A stretch of DNA of 64,000 nt from Oscillibacter sp. PC13 (GCF_900115635.1 NZ_FOXE01000019.1:1-64000), one strand, 5' to 3'; counted from the stretch's first letter, positions 25,573 to 35,128 are shown. Numbers and translations are program-made. Notes: generated from the sequence alone by a model not told the origin.

Positions 25573-26418
25573 GTGCGAAAAAAGAAAGATCAAAATTTTA
25601 TGGTGCGCTGGCTGAGGGATCTGCTGTGCGGGCTTCTAATCGGCGCGGGGGCCATTCTCCCCGGTGTCTCCGGCGGGGTATTGGCGGTGGCGTTTGATAT
25701 TTACCGGCCCTTTATGGAGGTACTGACGCATCCCAAAACAGCAATCCCGAAGTACTGGAAGTGGTTTCCGCCACTGATTTTGGGCTGGTGCATCGGCTTT
25801 CTGGGCTTTGCCAAGGGTATTGCAGCGGCCATTGACTTATCCAGTACAGTTACTACCTGGCTTTTTATTGGTTTGATTGTGGGAACTGTCCCGGCTTTGT
25901 TCCGGGAGGCCGGGAGAGAAGGGCGGAACGCCGTTTCCTGGACGAGCCTTTTTCTATGTGCCTTGATTATCTTCGGGGGGCTGTTTTATGTGGGCCATGT
26001 GGTGCATGCTGCAGTGGAGCCTGGATTTTGGTGGTATAACTTCTGCGGAGCCCTGTGGGGGATGAGTGTGGTTATTCCGGGAATGACGTCCTCCTCTGTG
26101 ATGATGGCGCTTGGGCTTTATCAGCCGATGCTGGAGGGCCTTGCCAATTTGGATTTGCTTGTGCTCTCTGCCAGTCTTCCGGGGATGTTTCTCACCATTG
26201 CGTTGCTGGCCCGGCTGGTGAACTGGTTCTTCCAGCATTATTACTCCATTGCATTTCACGGTATCTTGGGATTTGTCCTGGCCTCCACACTGGTGATCGT
26301 CCCCACTGCCTATAGCAGTGGGCTGGAGATACTCCTATCCGCCGTATGCTGCGCAGGCGGATTTGCCCTGGCCTTTTTTCTGGCCCGGCTTGAGCGCCGG
26401 ATCCAAACATCTCCATGA
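25573..26418 (+). CDS. DUF368 membrane protein (PopT-type undecaprenyl phosphate translocase family)
   Basis: 281 residues, about eight transmembrane segments. The family motifs LLIGAGAILPGVSGGVLAVA near the start and MSVVIPGMTSSSVMMALGLY in the middle form an inverted repeat of the PGxSxG type. DUF368 proteins have been shown to return undecaprenyl phosphate across the membrane for reuse in wall synthesis. The start is GTG at 25573 after GAGGAG. It is a single gene with its own terminator. Confidence 0.87.
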   Translation: MRKKKDQNFMVRWLRDLLCGLLIGAGAILPGVSGGVLAVAFDIYRPFMEVLTHPKTAIPKYWKWFPPLILGWCIGFLGFAKGIAAAIDLSSTVTTWLFIGLIVGTVPALFREAGREGRNAVSWTSLFLCALIIFGGLFYVGHVVHAAVEPGFWWYNFCGALWGMSVVIPGMTSSSVMMALGLYQPMLEGLANLDLLVLSASLPGMFLTIALLARLVNWFFQHYYSIAFHGILGFVLASTLVIVPTAYSSGLEILLSAVCCAGGFALAFFLARLERRIQTSP

Positions 26419-26463
26419 TATCATATCCGATGCTGTGTGACATCCGCAAAACAACTCATTTGA

Positions 26464-26497
26464 AAAACGCCTCCGTGCATTGCACGGAGGCGTTTTG
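26464..26497. terminator. Bidirectional terminator between DUF368 and EamA genes
   Basis: AAAACGCCTCCGTGCA / TGCACGGAGGCGTTTT, 16-bp perfect stem with a single-base centre. Confidence 0.9.
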
Positions 26498-26504
26498 ACG
26501 GGAA

Positions 26505-27410
26505 TCACATATCAAAGATACCCATGATAGCAATACCAATTACAATCAGGGCGATCATGGCATAGTGCTTCCAGGAGAGCTTTTCCCGTAGGAAAATGCG
26601 GCTCCAGAGGACGGAGGCAGCGCAGTAGGAGGAGATGATGGGAGCGGACATTGCCAGATGGGAGGAGTCCGCAATGGCGTAAATATAGGCAAACTGGCCG
26701 GCAGTTTCACAGACGGCACCGATGTATTTAGGAGCCTCCATTTTAGGAATCAGCCGATCCTTTTTCACAAGAATCACATACACAAAACATAAGACTGCAG
26801 CTGCCAGAAAGGTCAGCTCATAGGCCACATTGGCACTATCCTCATTCAGAGTTTCCAATACCCGGTTGTCAGCAAAGGTACCAAGCGCGTCCAGAAGGCA
26901 GTAGGCCACCGGCAGCGCCAGGGCGATCCAGCTCTTGGCGTATTTGAAGTTGCTGTCCTTCTGGCGTTCGGCACGGAGATCGTCATCCTCCCGGGTTTCC
27001 ACGACCCCAAGGCCAATCGCGCCCACGCACACCAGCGCCACGGCAAACAGAGCAAGTGGACCATAAGTCTCTTCGCCCAGCAGCAGGGCCATCACAGCCA
27101 CCAGGGCCCCGGAGGAGTTGCAGATGGGAGAGGAGATGGAAAGTTCAATGTACCGCAGCCCCAAATAACCGAGGGCCATCGACCCAATATACAGCAAAGA
27201 GACAGGCAGATAGGTCAAAATGATATGCAAATTGATCTCGGTGCCGCCCACAAAAACTTCATAGGCGGCGTGAAGGCCCATCACAATACCAACGGCCATC
27301 ACCATTTTCAGATGGCTGTATTTGTCGGCTGCATCGCGGCAGCCAATTTTAGAAAACAGATCGGAGCCGCTCCAGCAAAGAAGGGCGATCAGAGAAAGCC
27401 AAAACCACAT
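26505..27410 (-). CDS. EamA/DMT-type transporter
   Basis: 301 residues with ten hydrophobic segments arranged as two five-helix repeats. The first repeat begins WFWLSLIALLCWSGSDLFSK, and the second ends with SAPIISSYCAASVLWSRIFLREK, a typical EamA terminal helix pair. Substrate is unknown; members carry amino acids, nucleotide precursors or amines. AGGAG precedes the ATG. It lies 53 bp downstream of the methionine gamma-lyase-like gene on the same strand and is probably in its operon, so an amino-acid-related substrate is plausible. Confidence 0.82.
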   Translation of the reverse strand: MWFWLSLIALLCWSGSDLFSKIGCRDAADKYSHLKMVMAVGIVMGLHAAYEVFVGGTEINLHIILTYLPVSLLYIGSMALGYLGLRYIELSISSPICNSSGALVAVMALLLGEETYGPLALFAVALVCVGAIGLGVVETREDDDLRAERQKDSNFKYAKSWIALALPVAYCLLDALGTFADNRVLETLNEDSANVAYELTFLAAAVLCFVYVILVKKDRLIPKMEAPKYIGAVCETAGQFAYIYAIADSSHLAMSAPIISSYCAASVLWSRIFLREKLSWKHYAMIALIVIGIAIMGIFDM

Positions 27411-27463
27411 CGTTTAAAATTCTCCTAATTCTTATAAAATTTTCAAAGTACAAGAGAAACTGC

Positions 27464-28771
27464 TTAGTCAGGGAGCTTCACCAGCCCGGCATCCACCAAT
27501 TTCTGCAGACTCATCAAAATCCCCAGCTTGGCGTGATACCAGGTGAGACCACCCTGAAAATAGACGGCATAGGGCGGTCGGATGGGGCCGTCGGCAGAGA
27601 GTTCGATAGAGCTTCCCTGGACAAAAGCACCCGCCGCCATAATTACATCGGAGTCGTAGCCGGGCATAGCCCAGGGCTCCGGTGTCACATAGCTGTCCAC
27701 CGGCGCTGCAGACTGAATGCCTTTGCAGAAGGCCACCATAGCCTCCGCACTGCCCAGCGTTACCGCCTGAATAATGTCGTGGCGGCTTTCTGTGGCGTTG
27801 GGAACACAGGAAAAGCCCAGACGTTCGTAGATGTTGGCGGCAAACACAGCTCCCTTCAGGGCACCGGACACCACTATAGGAGACAGGAACAATCCCTGAT
27901 AAAAAGCGGGCATCAGCCCCAGATTCGCGCCCACTTCCTGTCCAAGACCCGGTGCGGAGAGGCGGTAGGCACACCGCTCCACGCATTCCTTGGTGCCGCA
28001 GATATAGCCGCCGATGGGGGCCAGACCACCGCCGGGGTTTTTGATGAGGCTGCCAACCACCATGTCCGCCCCAAGGTCGGAGGGTTCCATAGTCTCCACA
28101 AATTCTCCATAGCAATTATCCACCATCACCTTCACATCCGGCTTGATGTCCTTGCAGAAGGCAATCAGCTCGCCAATCTGTGCTACGGAAAAGCTGGGGC
28201 GAGTGGCATAGCCCTTGGATCGCTGAATGGTAATCAGCTTGGTGCGGTCATTGATTTTGGAACGGATGGCATGGTAGTCAAAGCTCCCATCAGGCTTCAG
28301 GTCGGCCTGGGCATAGGTGACGCCGTACTCCTTTAAAGAGCACTTAGAGGGACGGATGCCGATGACTTCTTCCAGAGTGTCATAGGGAGCGCCCACCGGG
28401 GAGAGGAGCTCATCCCCCGGAAGCAGATTCGCGGAGAGGGCCACAGTCAAAGCGTGGGTGCCGCAGGTGATCTGCGGCCGCACCAAGGCGGCCTCTGTAT
28501 GAAACACATCTGCATAAACACGTTCCAGATTGTCCCGCCCTTCGTCATCATAACCATAACCGGTGGTAGCTGCAAAATGGGTGGCATTTACTTTGTTTTT
28601 CTGCATGGCGGCAAGGACCTTGCCTTGATTGTACTCCGCCACGGCGTCTATTTGATCGAAGCGGGGCCGCAATTCCCGGATAATGGCCTCGCCATATTCA
28701 TACACAGCCTGGCTGATGCCGAGCTGCTCATACATGTTCTGATTCTGCAAGTGATTCAAATTCCTTTCCAA
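27464..28771 (-). CDS. Methionine gamma-lyase / aluminium-resistance family PLP enzyme
   Basis: About 435 residues of the PF06838 (YnbB) family, fold-type I. The PLP-binding lysine lies in VVGSLIKNPGGGLAPIGGY; VMVDNCYGEFVE holds the PLP-contacting aspartate. The family is annotated as methionine gamma-lyase-like, but the true reaction is poorly defined. The start is uncertain: TTG codons at 28771, 28759 and 28750 are possible, with GGAAAGGAA just before the latter two. The TTG at 28759 would overlap the stop of the short ORF upstream in a TTGA arrangement, suggesting coupling. Confidence 0.82.
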   Translation of the reverse strand: MERNLNHLQNQNMYEQLGISQAVYEYGEAIIRELRPRFDQIDAVAEYNQGKVLAAMQKNKVNATHFAATTGYGYDDEGRDNLERVYADVFHTEAALVRPQITCGTHALTVALSANLLPGDELLSPVGAPYDTLEEVIGIRPSKCSLKEYGVTYAQADLKPDGSFDYHAIRSKINDRTKLITIQRSKGYATRPSFSVAQIGELIAFCKDIKPDVKVMVDNCYGEFVETMEPSDLGADMVVGSLIKNPGGGLAPIGGYICGTKECVERCAYRLSAPGLGQEVGANLGLMPAFYQGLFLSPIVVSGALKGAVFAANIYERLGFSCVPNATESRHDIIQAVTLGSAEAMVAFCKGIQSAAPVDSYVTPEPWAMPGYDSDVIMAAGAFVQGSSIELSADGPIRPPYAVYFQGGLTWYHAKLGILMSLQKLVDAGLVKLPD

Positions 28772-28878
28772 ACAAAATGTGAAACGGCAGCCCAGGGAGG
28801 TGCTTTATTCCGGTCACCCGCCAAGGGGACCTCACGGAATTCTGTGACGAATTCCAGGTAGTTACGGAAAAAAGTCAT
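28756..28878 (-). CDS. Possible 40-aa leader ORF
   Basis: The ATG at 28878 has GTGAGG at a suitable distance and begins MTFFRNYLEFVTEFREVPLA. The stop TGA overlaps a TTG start of the next gene, and a good promoter lies just upstream. It has no signal peptide. It could be a regulatory leader peptide or a small protein. It is not recognised, and conservation has not been tested. Confidence 0.4.
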   Translation of the reverse strand: MTFFRNYLEFVTEFREVPLAGDRNKAPPWAAVSHFVWKGI

Positions 28879-28900
28879 GGGTTTCGCCTCACTTTCGCGG

Positions 28901-28929
28901 AAATTACCGTATATACACAGTACGGTCAA
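28901..28929 (-). promoter_or_regulatory. Promoter of the leader ORF / PLP enzyme / EamA unit
   Basis: TTGACC (28929-28924), 17-bp spacer, TAATTT (28906-28901). Confidence 0.6.
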
Positions 28930-28967
28930 CTTTACCACAAAGCGGCAGGAAAGGCAAGTAAAACCCT

Positions 28968-29001
28968 AAAACCGCCGGGCTGCTGCAGCCCGGCGGTTTT
29001 T
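28968..29001. terminator. Terminator after the PAP2 gene
   Basis: AAAACCGCCGGGC / GCCCGGCGGTTTT with a short central TGC repeat; U-tracts on both sides. Confidence 0.88.
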
Positions 29002-29684
29002 CAAATTGCAGAAGAGGAAGCAGATCCAGCAGCGGAAAGGCGGGGATGCTGGCGGTAGATCAAAATCCCGGCTGCTATGGACAGAGCGAGCCCGCCGGCA
29101 ACATCCAGGATGGCATGCTGCTTAATCAGCACGGTGGACATGCAGATCAGCACCGCCAAAGCCACCGTACCCCACCGGACCCCTTTCCGGCGGCGAAGAT
29201 GGGAACAATCCCAGACGGCCCATGCGGCACCGATCGCACCCACAACATGGACAGATGGAAAGACGTTGGTGTTGGTGTCAATCTGGTAGAGTACGGCAAT
29301 CCATCGTGTAAAAAGGTTATCCCTGGGCATCACTGCTGGCCGCAGATCCTGGCCGTTTGGAAAAAGAATCCAAATGAGTTCACTGATGAAAAAAGTGAGG
29401 GCCAGAAAGGTCATATACCGTCGGAAGCAGCGACTGTCCCGTGTCAGCAGATAGAGTCCGACGGCCACCAGCAGCGGATACCACAGACAGTAGAAAATGA
29501 CAAAGCTTTCCCAGAAGGGAATGAGATGATCCAACGGCAGCTGCGTGGCCTGGTATGATCCAGCGGGCTGAAGCTCCAGATAGAAAAATGAGAGCAGGTA
29601 AACCGGTAGCCATAATACATACTTCAAATCCTGTAAGGGAAGACGCGGAGAGAGGGAACGGTGCAAAACAATCACCTTTTTCAA
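29001..29684 (-). CDS. PAP2-superfamily membrane phosphatase
   Basis: About 227 residues with five to six membrane helices. The phosphatase motifs are present in part: the central FPSVHVVGAIGA (SxxH-like) and the last KQHAILDVAGG with catalytic His and Asp; the first motif around PNGQDLRPAV is a weak KxxxxxxRP match. Such enzymes dephosphorylate lipid pyrophosphates or phosphatidic-acid-like lipids. The start codon is unclear: TTG at 29684 lacks a ribosome site, while TTG at 29666 follows AAGGTGA. Confidence 0.75.
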   Translation of the reverse strand: MKKVIVLHRSLSPRLPLQDLKYVLWLPVYLLSFFYLELQPAGSYQATQLPLDHLIPFWESFVIFYCLWYPLLVAVGLYLLTRDSRCFRRYMTFLALTFFISELIWILFPNGQDLRPAVMPRDNLFTRWIAVLYQIDTNTNVFPSVHVVGAIGAAWAVWDCSHLRRRKGVRWGTVALAVLICMSTVLIKQHAILDVAGGLALSIAAGILIYRQHPRLSAAGSASSSAI

Positions 29685-29758
29685 ATGAACTACTGTTAAG
29701 ATAACATAAATTTTTAAAAAAATCTATCGATAAACTGAGCTCTTTTTCCGGTTCTCTG

Positions 29759-29790
29759 CAAAAAGAGCGCCGCTGCATTGCAGCGGCGCT
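29759..29790 (-). terminator. Terminator of the BMP-type ABC operon
   Basis: AGCGCCGCTGCA / TGCAGCGGCGCT, perfect 12-bp stem with a single-base centre, followed by CTTTTTG leftward. Confidence 0.88.
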
Positions 29791-29809
29791 TGGATACACA
29801 TTGAAAAAA

Positions 29810-30799
29810 TCAGCGTTCCTCACGGAAATATGCCAGTCCTAAACTTGCAGGCGGCTGATTTTCCTGTTTCTTTCGGAGAGAGATAAAAATCAAAACGGCA
29901 ATGGTCACCAGATACGGCAGCATCTTATACAGTTCGATGTCCTTACGGCCCAGATTGGGAATCACCAGGTAGACCCAGAACAGGAGGCCAAAGAGGTAGG
30001 AACCCCAAATAGCGTTGACAGACCGCCAGGTGGCGAAGATGACCAGTGCCACGGCGAGCCAGCCTAAAGACTCAATGGTGCCGTCATTCGCCCAAGTGCC
30101 TTTGATATAGTCCATGGTATAGTACAAGCCGCCCAGGCCGGAAATACCTGCGCCAATGCAGGTGGCGAGATACTTATATCGGGTGACATTGATACCCGCC
30201 GCATCGGCGGTTGCGGGGTTCTCACCGACAGCACGGAGATTCAGCCCCTTCCGGGTGCGGTTGAGGAAGAAATGCATGACCACGGCGGCGATGATGGCCA
30301 AATATACCATAAAGCCATAGCTGAAGAAAAGAGAACCTACAGTGCCCAGATTGGTCAAATTGTTGATATTGGCCCGATAGACCGCACTGGTCGTCGCCAC
30401 GGAGATCTGCCCCACACCGCCGGCCATGGTATTTAGGCCGCCGCCGAAGAAGTTCGCTACGCCGCCGCCGAAAATGGTCAGCGTCAAGCCGGTGACATTC
30501 TGATTGGCCCGGAGGGTGATGGTGAGAAAACTATAGACCAGACCACCCAAAGCAGAGGCCAAAAAGGCGGCAAGAAAGCTCAACAGCAGGCAGATCAGCT
30601 TGTTGGGATCAGGGTTGTTGAATTCATAAAAGAAAGAAGCAGCCAAGCCGGCAATGCCGCCCAGATACATAATGCCGGGAACGCCCAGGTTCAAATTGCC
30701 GGATTTCTCCGTCAAAATTTCCCCGATGGCACCGAACATGATGACGGTTCCAAACTGAATGGCAGACTGCAGCAGCTGAATAATCTGTGCGCTTGTCAT
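29810..30799 (-). CDS. BMP-type ABC transporter permease 2 (nucleoside/simple sugar)
   Basis: 329 residues of the BPD_transp_2 family with eight to ten membrane helices. EILTEKSGNLNLGVPGIMYLGG near the start and LRAVGENPATADAAGINV in the coupling region are hallmarks of the permeases that pair with BMP lipoproteins (NupQ/YufQ-like). It overlaps the preceding permease by 4 nt. Substrate, probably nucleosides or purines, is inferred from family. Confidence 0.87.
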   Translation of the reverse strand: MTSAQIIQLLQSAIQFGTVIMFGAIGEILTEKSGNLNLGVPGIMYLGGIAGLAASFFYEFNNPDPNKLICLLLSFLAAFLASALGGLVYSFLTITLRANQNVTGLTLTIFGGGVANFFGGGLNTMAGGVGQISVATTSAVYRANINNLTNLGTVGSLFFSYGFMVYLAIIAAVVMHFFLNRTRKGLNLRAVGENPATADAAGINVTRYKYLATCIGAGISGLGGLYYTMDYIKGTWANDGTIESLGWLAVALVIFATWRSVNAIWGSYLFGLLFWVYLVIPNLGRKDIELYKMLPYLVTIAVLIFISLRKKQENQPPASLGLAYFREER

Positions 30800-31908
30800 T
30801 TGCCATCCGCCTCCTTTCCGCCCCGCAGAATCACGCGGTAATTGATGAAGAATTCACTTCCCAGAATGAAAAACAGGATGATGCCGGTGATGATATTAGA
30901 GGCATAGTCGTTCAAATTGAACTGGGAAGCAATCTGAATGGCTCCCTTCTGTAAAAATACCAGCAGGAAGGAAATCAAAATCATGACAAAGGTATTGAAC
31001 TGGGCGAGCCAGGCCACGATGATGGCGGTAAAGCCACGTCCTCCAGCAGTAGAAGTGGAGATGGTATGGCTGGCGCCGGCGACGGCGATGAAGCCAGCCA
31101 AGCCGCAGATAGCGCCGGAGATGGCCATGGTACGGATAGTGACCTTCTTCACATTGATGCCGGCGTACCGGGCGGTGTTGACGGAATCGCCCACCACAGT
31201 GATTTCGTAACCCTGCTTGGAGTACTTCAGATATAGGAACATCCCAACCGTCAAAAGCATGACCAATATAACATTCAAGGTGTTTGCCTGTCCGAAAATT
31301 GATGGAAACCAGCCGTATTTGGTCTGCTGATTGATCACGCCCACCGTGTTGGAGCCCACGGGATTTTCCCACAGGGCCACACAGTAACTGGTAATCTGGA
31401 TGGCCACATAGTTCATCATCAGGGTAAAGAGCGTCTCGTTGGTGTTCCAAAAGGCCTTGAAAGTGGCGGGAATCACACCCCAGACGCAGCCGGCCAGCAA
31501 GCTCATCACCGCCATAATCACCAAAAGAGCAGGCGTAGAGATAGAGCCGCCGAAAAACCGCATGAAACCGGCGGTAACGATACCGCCCACCAAAATTTGC
31601 CCCTCAGCGCCAATGTTCCAGAACTTCATTTTAAAGGCAGGCGCAAGCCCCACGCCGATGCACAGCAGCATCATGGCGTCACGGATTGTGACCCAGCTGC
31701 GGCGGCTGGTGCCGAAGGCACCGTCGAACATGGCCTCATACACCTGCAGCGGGTTTAGCTTGGTGACAGCAAAGATGAACACGCCGCTTACCACCAGAGA
31801 CAGCAGAACGGCAATGATCCGGATGGTATAGGCCCAGGGACGGGCAATGCCATCCCGCTTGGCAATCCGGAGAAGAGGATCCTTTGTATGCTGCATTACA
31901 GTGTTCAT
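30796..31908 (-). CDS. BMP-type ABC transporter permease 1
   Basis: 370 residues, BPD_transp_2 family (NupP/YufP-like), with about nine helices. EAMFDGAFGTSRRSWVTI, NIGAEGQILVGG and VVGDSVNTARYAGINVKKV are the family's characteristic segments. It overlaps the ATPase gene by 4 nt and the second permease by 4 nt, so the three are one coupled unit. Confidence 0.88.
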   Translation of the reverse strand: MNTVMQHTKDPLLRIAKRDGIARPWAYTIRIIAVLLSLVVSGVFIFAVTKLNPLQVYEAMFDGAFGTSRRSWVTIRDAMMLLCIGVGLAPAFKMKFWNIGAEGQILVGGIVTAGFMRFFGGSISTPALLVIMAVMSLLAGCVWGVIPATFKAFWNTNETLFTLMMNYVAIQITSYCVALWENPVGSNTVGVINQQTKYGWFPSIFGQANTLNVILVMLLTVGMFLYLKYSKQGYEITVVGDSVNTARYAGINVKKVTIRTMAISGAICGLAGFIAVAGASHTISTSTAGGRGFTAIIVAWLAQFNTFVMILISFLLVFLQKGAIQIASQFNLNDYASNIITGIILFFILGSEFFINYRVILRGGKEADGK

Positions 31909-33446
31909 GCTTCTACCGCCTCCTTTTTAAACCGGGTCATCAGCAGGCCGACATCTTCTTTGGTAGTAGAACGGGCATCCACTACACCGCTGACCTGGCC
32001 GCCGCAGAGAACCAGAATCCTGTCGCACAGCTCCAGCAGCACATCCAGATCTTCTCCCACATAAATAACGGCCACACCCTTCATCTTCTGCTCAGTCAAA
32101 AGATTATAAATGGTGTAAGAGGTGTTGATATCCAAACCGCGGACCGCATAAGCCGTCATCAAAACAGAGGGCTCTTGGGCAATTTCACGGCCGACCAGAA
32201 CCTTCTGAACATTGCCGCCGGAGAGTCGGCGGACAGGGAAGTTGATGCTGGGGGTCACCACATCCAGCTCCGCCTTCACTTCTTCTGCCAGCTTTTTCGG
32301 GGCTTTACGGTCCGTAAAAGCACCGTGGCCCTTTCGGTAACTGCGCAGCAGCATATTTCCAGTCATGCCCAGAGATCCGACCAACCCCATTCCCAGCCGA
32401 TCCTCGGGAACAAAAGCCAGGGAAACGCCTGCCCGCTTGATCTGCAGGGGCGTTTTACCGACCAGATCAACAGAGGTTCCCTCACCGATGGGCGTATAGC
32501 GAATAGAAGCACCGGGCTGCAAGGGCTGGAGTCCGGCGATAGATTCCAGCAGCTCCTTCTGACCAGATCCTGCAATGCCGGCAATACCGAGAATTTCACC
32601 ACCCATGGCAGTGAAGTTTACATCATCCAGCCGTTTGACGCCCATGGCATCATAAACAGTCAGATTCTTGACCTCCAGCCGCGGCGTGGCATTCTTCGGA
32701 TCGGGACGATCGATATTCAACGTGACGGCATGGCCAACCATCATATCCGTCAGCTTTTGAGGAGAAGTGTCACAGGTGGCGACATCACCGATGTACTGGC
32801 CCTTCCGGAGAACGGCTACCCGGTCAGAGACATCCATCACCTCGTGGAGTTTATGGGTGATGATAACCATGGCCTTTCCATCGGCCTTCATGTTGCGCAT
32901 GACGTCGAACAGCCGATCGGTTTCCTGCGGCGTCAGAACGGCCGTCGGCTCATCCAAAATCAGAATGTCGGCGCCCCGGTACAGCACCTTTACGATTTCA
33001 ACGGTCTGCTTTTCCGAGACGGACATATCATATACTTTTTTACTGGGCTCAATATGAAATCCGTATTTCCTACAAATTTCTGTGATTCTGGCGGAAGCGG
33101 CCTTCAGATCCAGTTTTCCCTCTTCCTCCAGCCCCAAAACGATGTTTTCTGCTGCGGTAAAAACATCTACCAGCTTAAAATGCTGGTGAATCATGCCAAT
33201 GCCGTATGCATAGGCATCCTTAGGAGAGGCAATGGTGACCACCTGTCCATTCACCAGAATCTCACCTTCGTCAGGGAAATAGATCCCTGCCAGCATATTC
33301 ATCAGGGTGGTTTTGCCGCTGCCGTTTTCACCCAGCAAAGACAAAATCTCCCCTCGGCGAATTTCCAGGTTGACGCTGTCGTTGGCAACCACCTTGCCGA
33401 AGCGTTTGGTGATATTTTTTAATTGAACTGCAATGGCGTGTTCCAA
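31905..33446 (-). CDS. BMP-type ABC transporter double ATPase
   Basis: 513 residues with two ABC domains. The first has Walker A LLGENGSGKTTLMN and signature MSVSEKQTVEIVK with ILDEPTAVLTPQE. The second has the degenerate GIAGSGQKELLE loop and LSGGNVQKVLVGREI, as in the NupO/RbsA-like family. In the second Walker B region, VLMTAYAVRGLD replaces the usual NPTRGLD. Translation from TTG at 33446 is favoured because GAAAGGAAG precedes it; the frame to 33614 is in the intergenic region. Confidence 0.88.
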   Translation of the reverse strand: MEHAIAVQLKNITKRFGKVVANDSVNLEIRRGEILSLLGENGSGKTTLMNMLAGIYFPDEGEILVNGQVVTIASPKDAYAYGIGMIHQHFKLVDVFTAAENIVLGLEEEGKLDLKAASARITEICRKYGFHIEPSKKVYDMSVSEKQTVEIVKVLYRGADILILDEPTAVLTPQETDRLFDVMRNMKADGKAMVIITHKLHEVMDVSDRVAVLRKGQYIGDVATCDTSPQKLTDMMVGHAVTLNIDRPDPKNATPRLEVKNLTVYDAMGVKRLDDVNFTAMGGEILGIAGIAGSGQKELLESIAGLQPLQPGASIRYTPIGEGTSVDLVGKTPLQIKRAGVSLAFVPEDRLGMGLVGSLGMTGNMLLRSYRKGHGAFTDRKAPKKLAEEVKAELDVVTPSINFPVRRLSGGNVQKVLVGREIAQEPSVLMTAYAVRGLDINTSYTIYNLLTEQKMKGVAVIYVGEDLDVLLELCDRILVLCGGQVSGVVDARSTTKEDVGLLMTRFKKEAVEA

Positions 33447-33638
33447 ACGAATCTTCCTTTCTTTTAATAATGTTCCGCGCATGTCTCCTGACATGAGCCT
33501 CCGGAGGGAAAAGAAAAGGCAAAAGACCCCGGCGGCCCGTCTGCCGCGGAGGGGGAATCCAATGCCTGAGACAGCGGAAAATGAACTGTCCCAGGGATGA
33601 TTTGCACAGAGCAAACTTCACATGCTCAGACTGAGTGG

Positions 33639-33670
33639 AAAAAGGGCTGCCGCGGAGGGCAGCCCCTTTT
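33639..33670 (-). terminator. Attenuating terminator between BMP lipoprotein and ABC genes
   Basis: AAAAGGGCTGCC / GGGCAGCCCCTTTT stem with one bulge, followed by CTTTTT leftward. It probably lowers ABC expression relative to the abundant binding protein. Confidence 0.75.
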
Positions 33671-33684
33671 ATCTCTGCGGGGGT

Positions 33685-34959
33685 TTAGTTGTTGTTCAGC
33701 TCCGTAATACCGTCGATACGGAGATCAAAATAGGGGGCAGAACGAATCACAGACTCCTCAAAAGCACCGTCTTTGATGACATTTTCAGTGGGACCCTCGA
33801 AGATCACATTGCCGGTGCTGAAGTCGATGATGGAGAGATTTACATCGTAGCTGTCCAGCGCCTTGCCGTCAACGGTAAACTTGCTGGCGTCGAAGACCTT
33901 CAAGCTGCCGTCCTTAATCGCGGCCCAAGCGGAGTCCACAGCCTCCTGCGTACCCTCGGCACAGCTTTCGCCCAAGGCAGAAATCATGACGGCATTGTCC
34001 TTTGCGCCGGTGGCATAGTCGTGGGGAATTTCCTCGCCGGCAATGAACTTCTCCAGAGTAGCCTTGTACAGAACGGACCAGTTATTCTGGGCAGAGGTCA
34101 GAGCTGCGGTTTTGGCGACGGACAGCATGTCGATGTTGTAGCCGACGGAGTAAACCACGGCACCGCCATCCTGTGCAGCCTGCACAGCAGAGGGAGCACC
34201 GGTGGAGTCGGCGTGCTGGCCGATGATGACGCAGCCACGGGCCATCAGGGCATTGGCAGCCTCGCCCTCAGCAACGGGATCGTACCAGGAGTTTGTATAC
34301 TGCACATCCATATGAGCCTCAGGCACGATGGACTGGACGCCCAGGAAGAACGCAGTGTAGCCGGAAACCACCTCAGCATAGGGGAACGCACCCACGTAGC
34401 CAATGTAGGGATCCGTCACGGTACCGGCGTCCATCAGTTCCTTCAGCTTCATACCGGCAACGATACCGGACACATAACGGGACTCGTAGACGTTGGTGAA
34501 GATGTTCTTGAAGTTGTCCAAACCGGCGACACCAGCCTGGTCGCCGGTGGCGGCCACGAAGGTAACTTCGGGATACTCGCTGGCGGCGTCCAGCATGTAG
34601 CTCTGGTGACCGTAGGAGTCGGAGAAGATGATGGTGCAGCCCTGCTCCGCCAGATCCACAGCGGTATCCTTGCAGGTCTCATCCTCGGGAATGTTGTACT
34701 TCATGACCACTTTGCTCTGGTCTTCCGGATCGATGCCCAACTCTTTGCAGGCGGCTTTCAGGCCCTCGATATGGGCGGCGTCATAGCCGGAGTTGATGTC
34801 GTGGACACAAATTAAACCGATCTTGATGTCCGTACCTTCTGCGGGCGCTTCCTGCCCCTCACCTTCAGCCGGGGGCGTGGCGGTGGAACTGTCGCTGCCG
34901 CAGGCAGCCAAGCCCAGCACCATGACAAGGGAGAGAAGCAGTGCAAGAAACTTCTTCAT
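33685..34959 (-). CDS. BMP family lipoprotein (nucleoside-type substrate-binding protein)
   Basis: 424 residues. The lipoprotein signal ends LGLAAC (Cys20), followed by a low-complexity Thr/Pro/Glu linker. The mature domain shows IIFSDSYGHQSYMLDAA, FVAATGDQAG, YVGAFPYAEVVSGYTAFFLG and GCVIIGQHADSTGA, characteristic of the Bmp/PnrA/Med family, which binds nucleosides in most studied cases. Its neighbours are the matching ATPase and two permeases. Confidence 0.9.
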   Translation of the reverse strand: MKKFLALLLSLVMVLGLAACGSDSSTATPPAEGEGQEAPAEGTDIKIGLICVHDINSGYDAAHIEGLKAACKELGIDPEDQSKVVMKYNIPEDETCKDTAVDLAEQGCTIIFSDSYGHQSYMLDAASEYPEVTFVAATGDQAGVAGLDNFKNIFTNVYESRYVSGIVAGMKLKELMDAGTVTDPYIGYVGAFPYAEVVSGYTAFFLGVQSIVPEAHMDVQYTNSWYDPVAEGEAANALMARGCVIIGQHADSTGAPSAVQAAQDGGAVVYSVGYNIDMLSVAKTAALTSAQNNWSVLYKATLEKFIAGEEIPHDYATGAKDNAVMISALGESCAEGTQEAVDSAWAAIKDGSLKVFDASKFTVDGKALDSYDVNLSIIDFSTGNVIFEGPTENVIKDGAFEESVIRSAPYFDLRIDGITELNNN

Positions 34960-35023
34960 TCTAAAATTCCTCCTTAAAAATGATAGACACTGGCAGGCAA
35001 ATCAGATGACCTTACCTACTGCC

Positions 35024-35052
35024 ATCATACAAGGTCAGCATGAAAAATTCAA
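35024..35052 (-). promoter_or_regulatory. Promoter of the BMP operon
   Basis: TTGAAT (35052-35047), 17-bp spacer, TATGAT (35029-35024), about 65 bp before the start codon. Confidence 0.65.
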
Positions 35053-35128
35053 CAGAATTTTTGCATTTCTTTTGAGAACTGGCTTAGAAGCTTCTGCATT
35101 TTCAAAACAAAAAACGTTGAAAATTATG

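Noticed and set aside
31884..33422. 512-codon ORF antisense to the ABC ATPase (and similar long ones antisense to csaB, nucleotidase and ygeY)
   Set aside because: Antisense open frames are expected from the GC-biased codon use of the genuine genes; products show no domain features.
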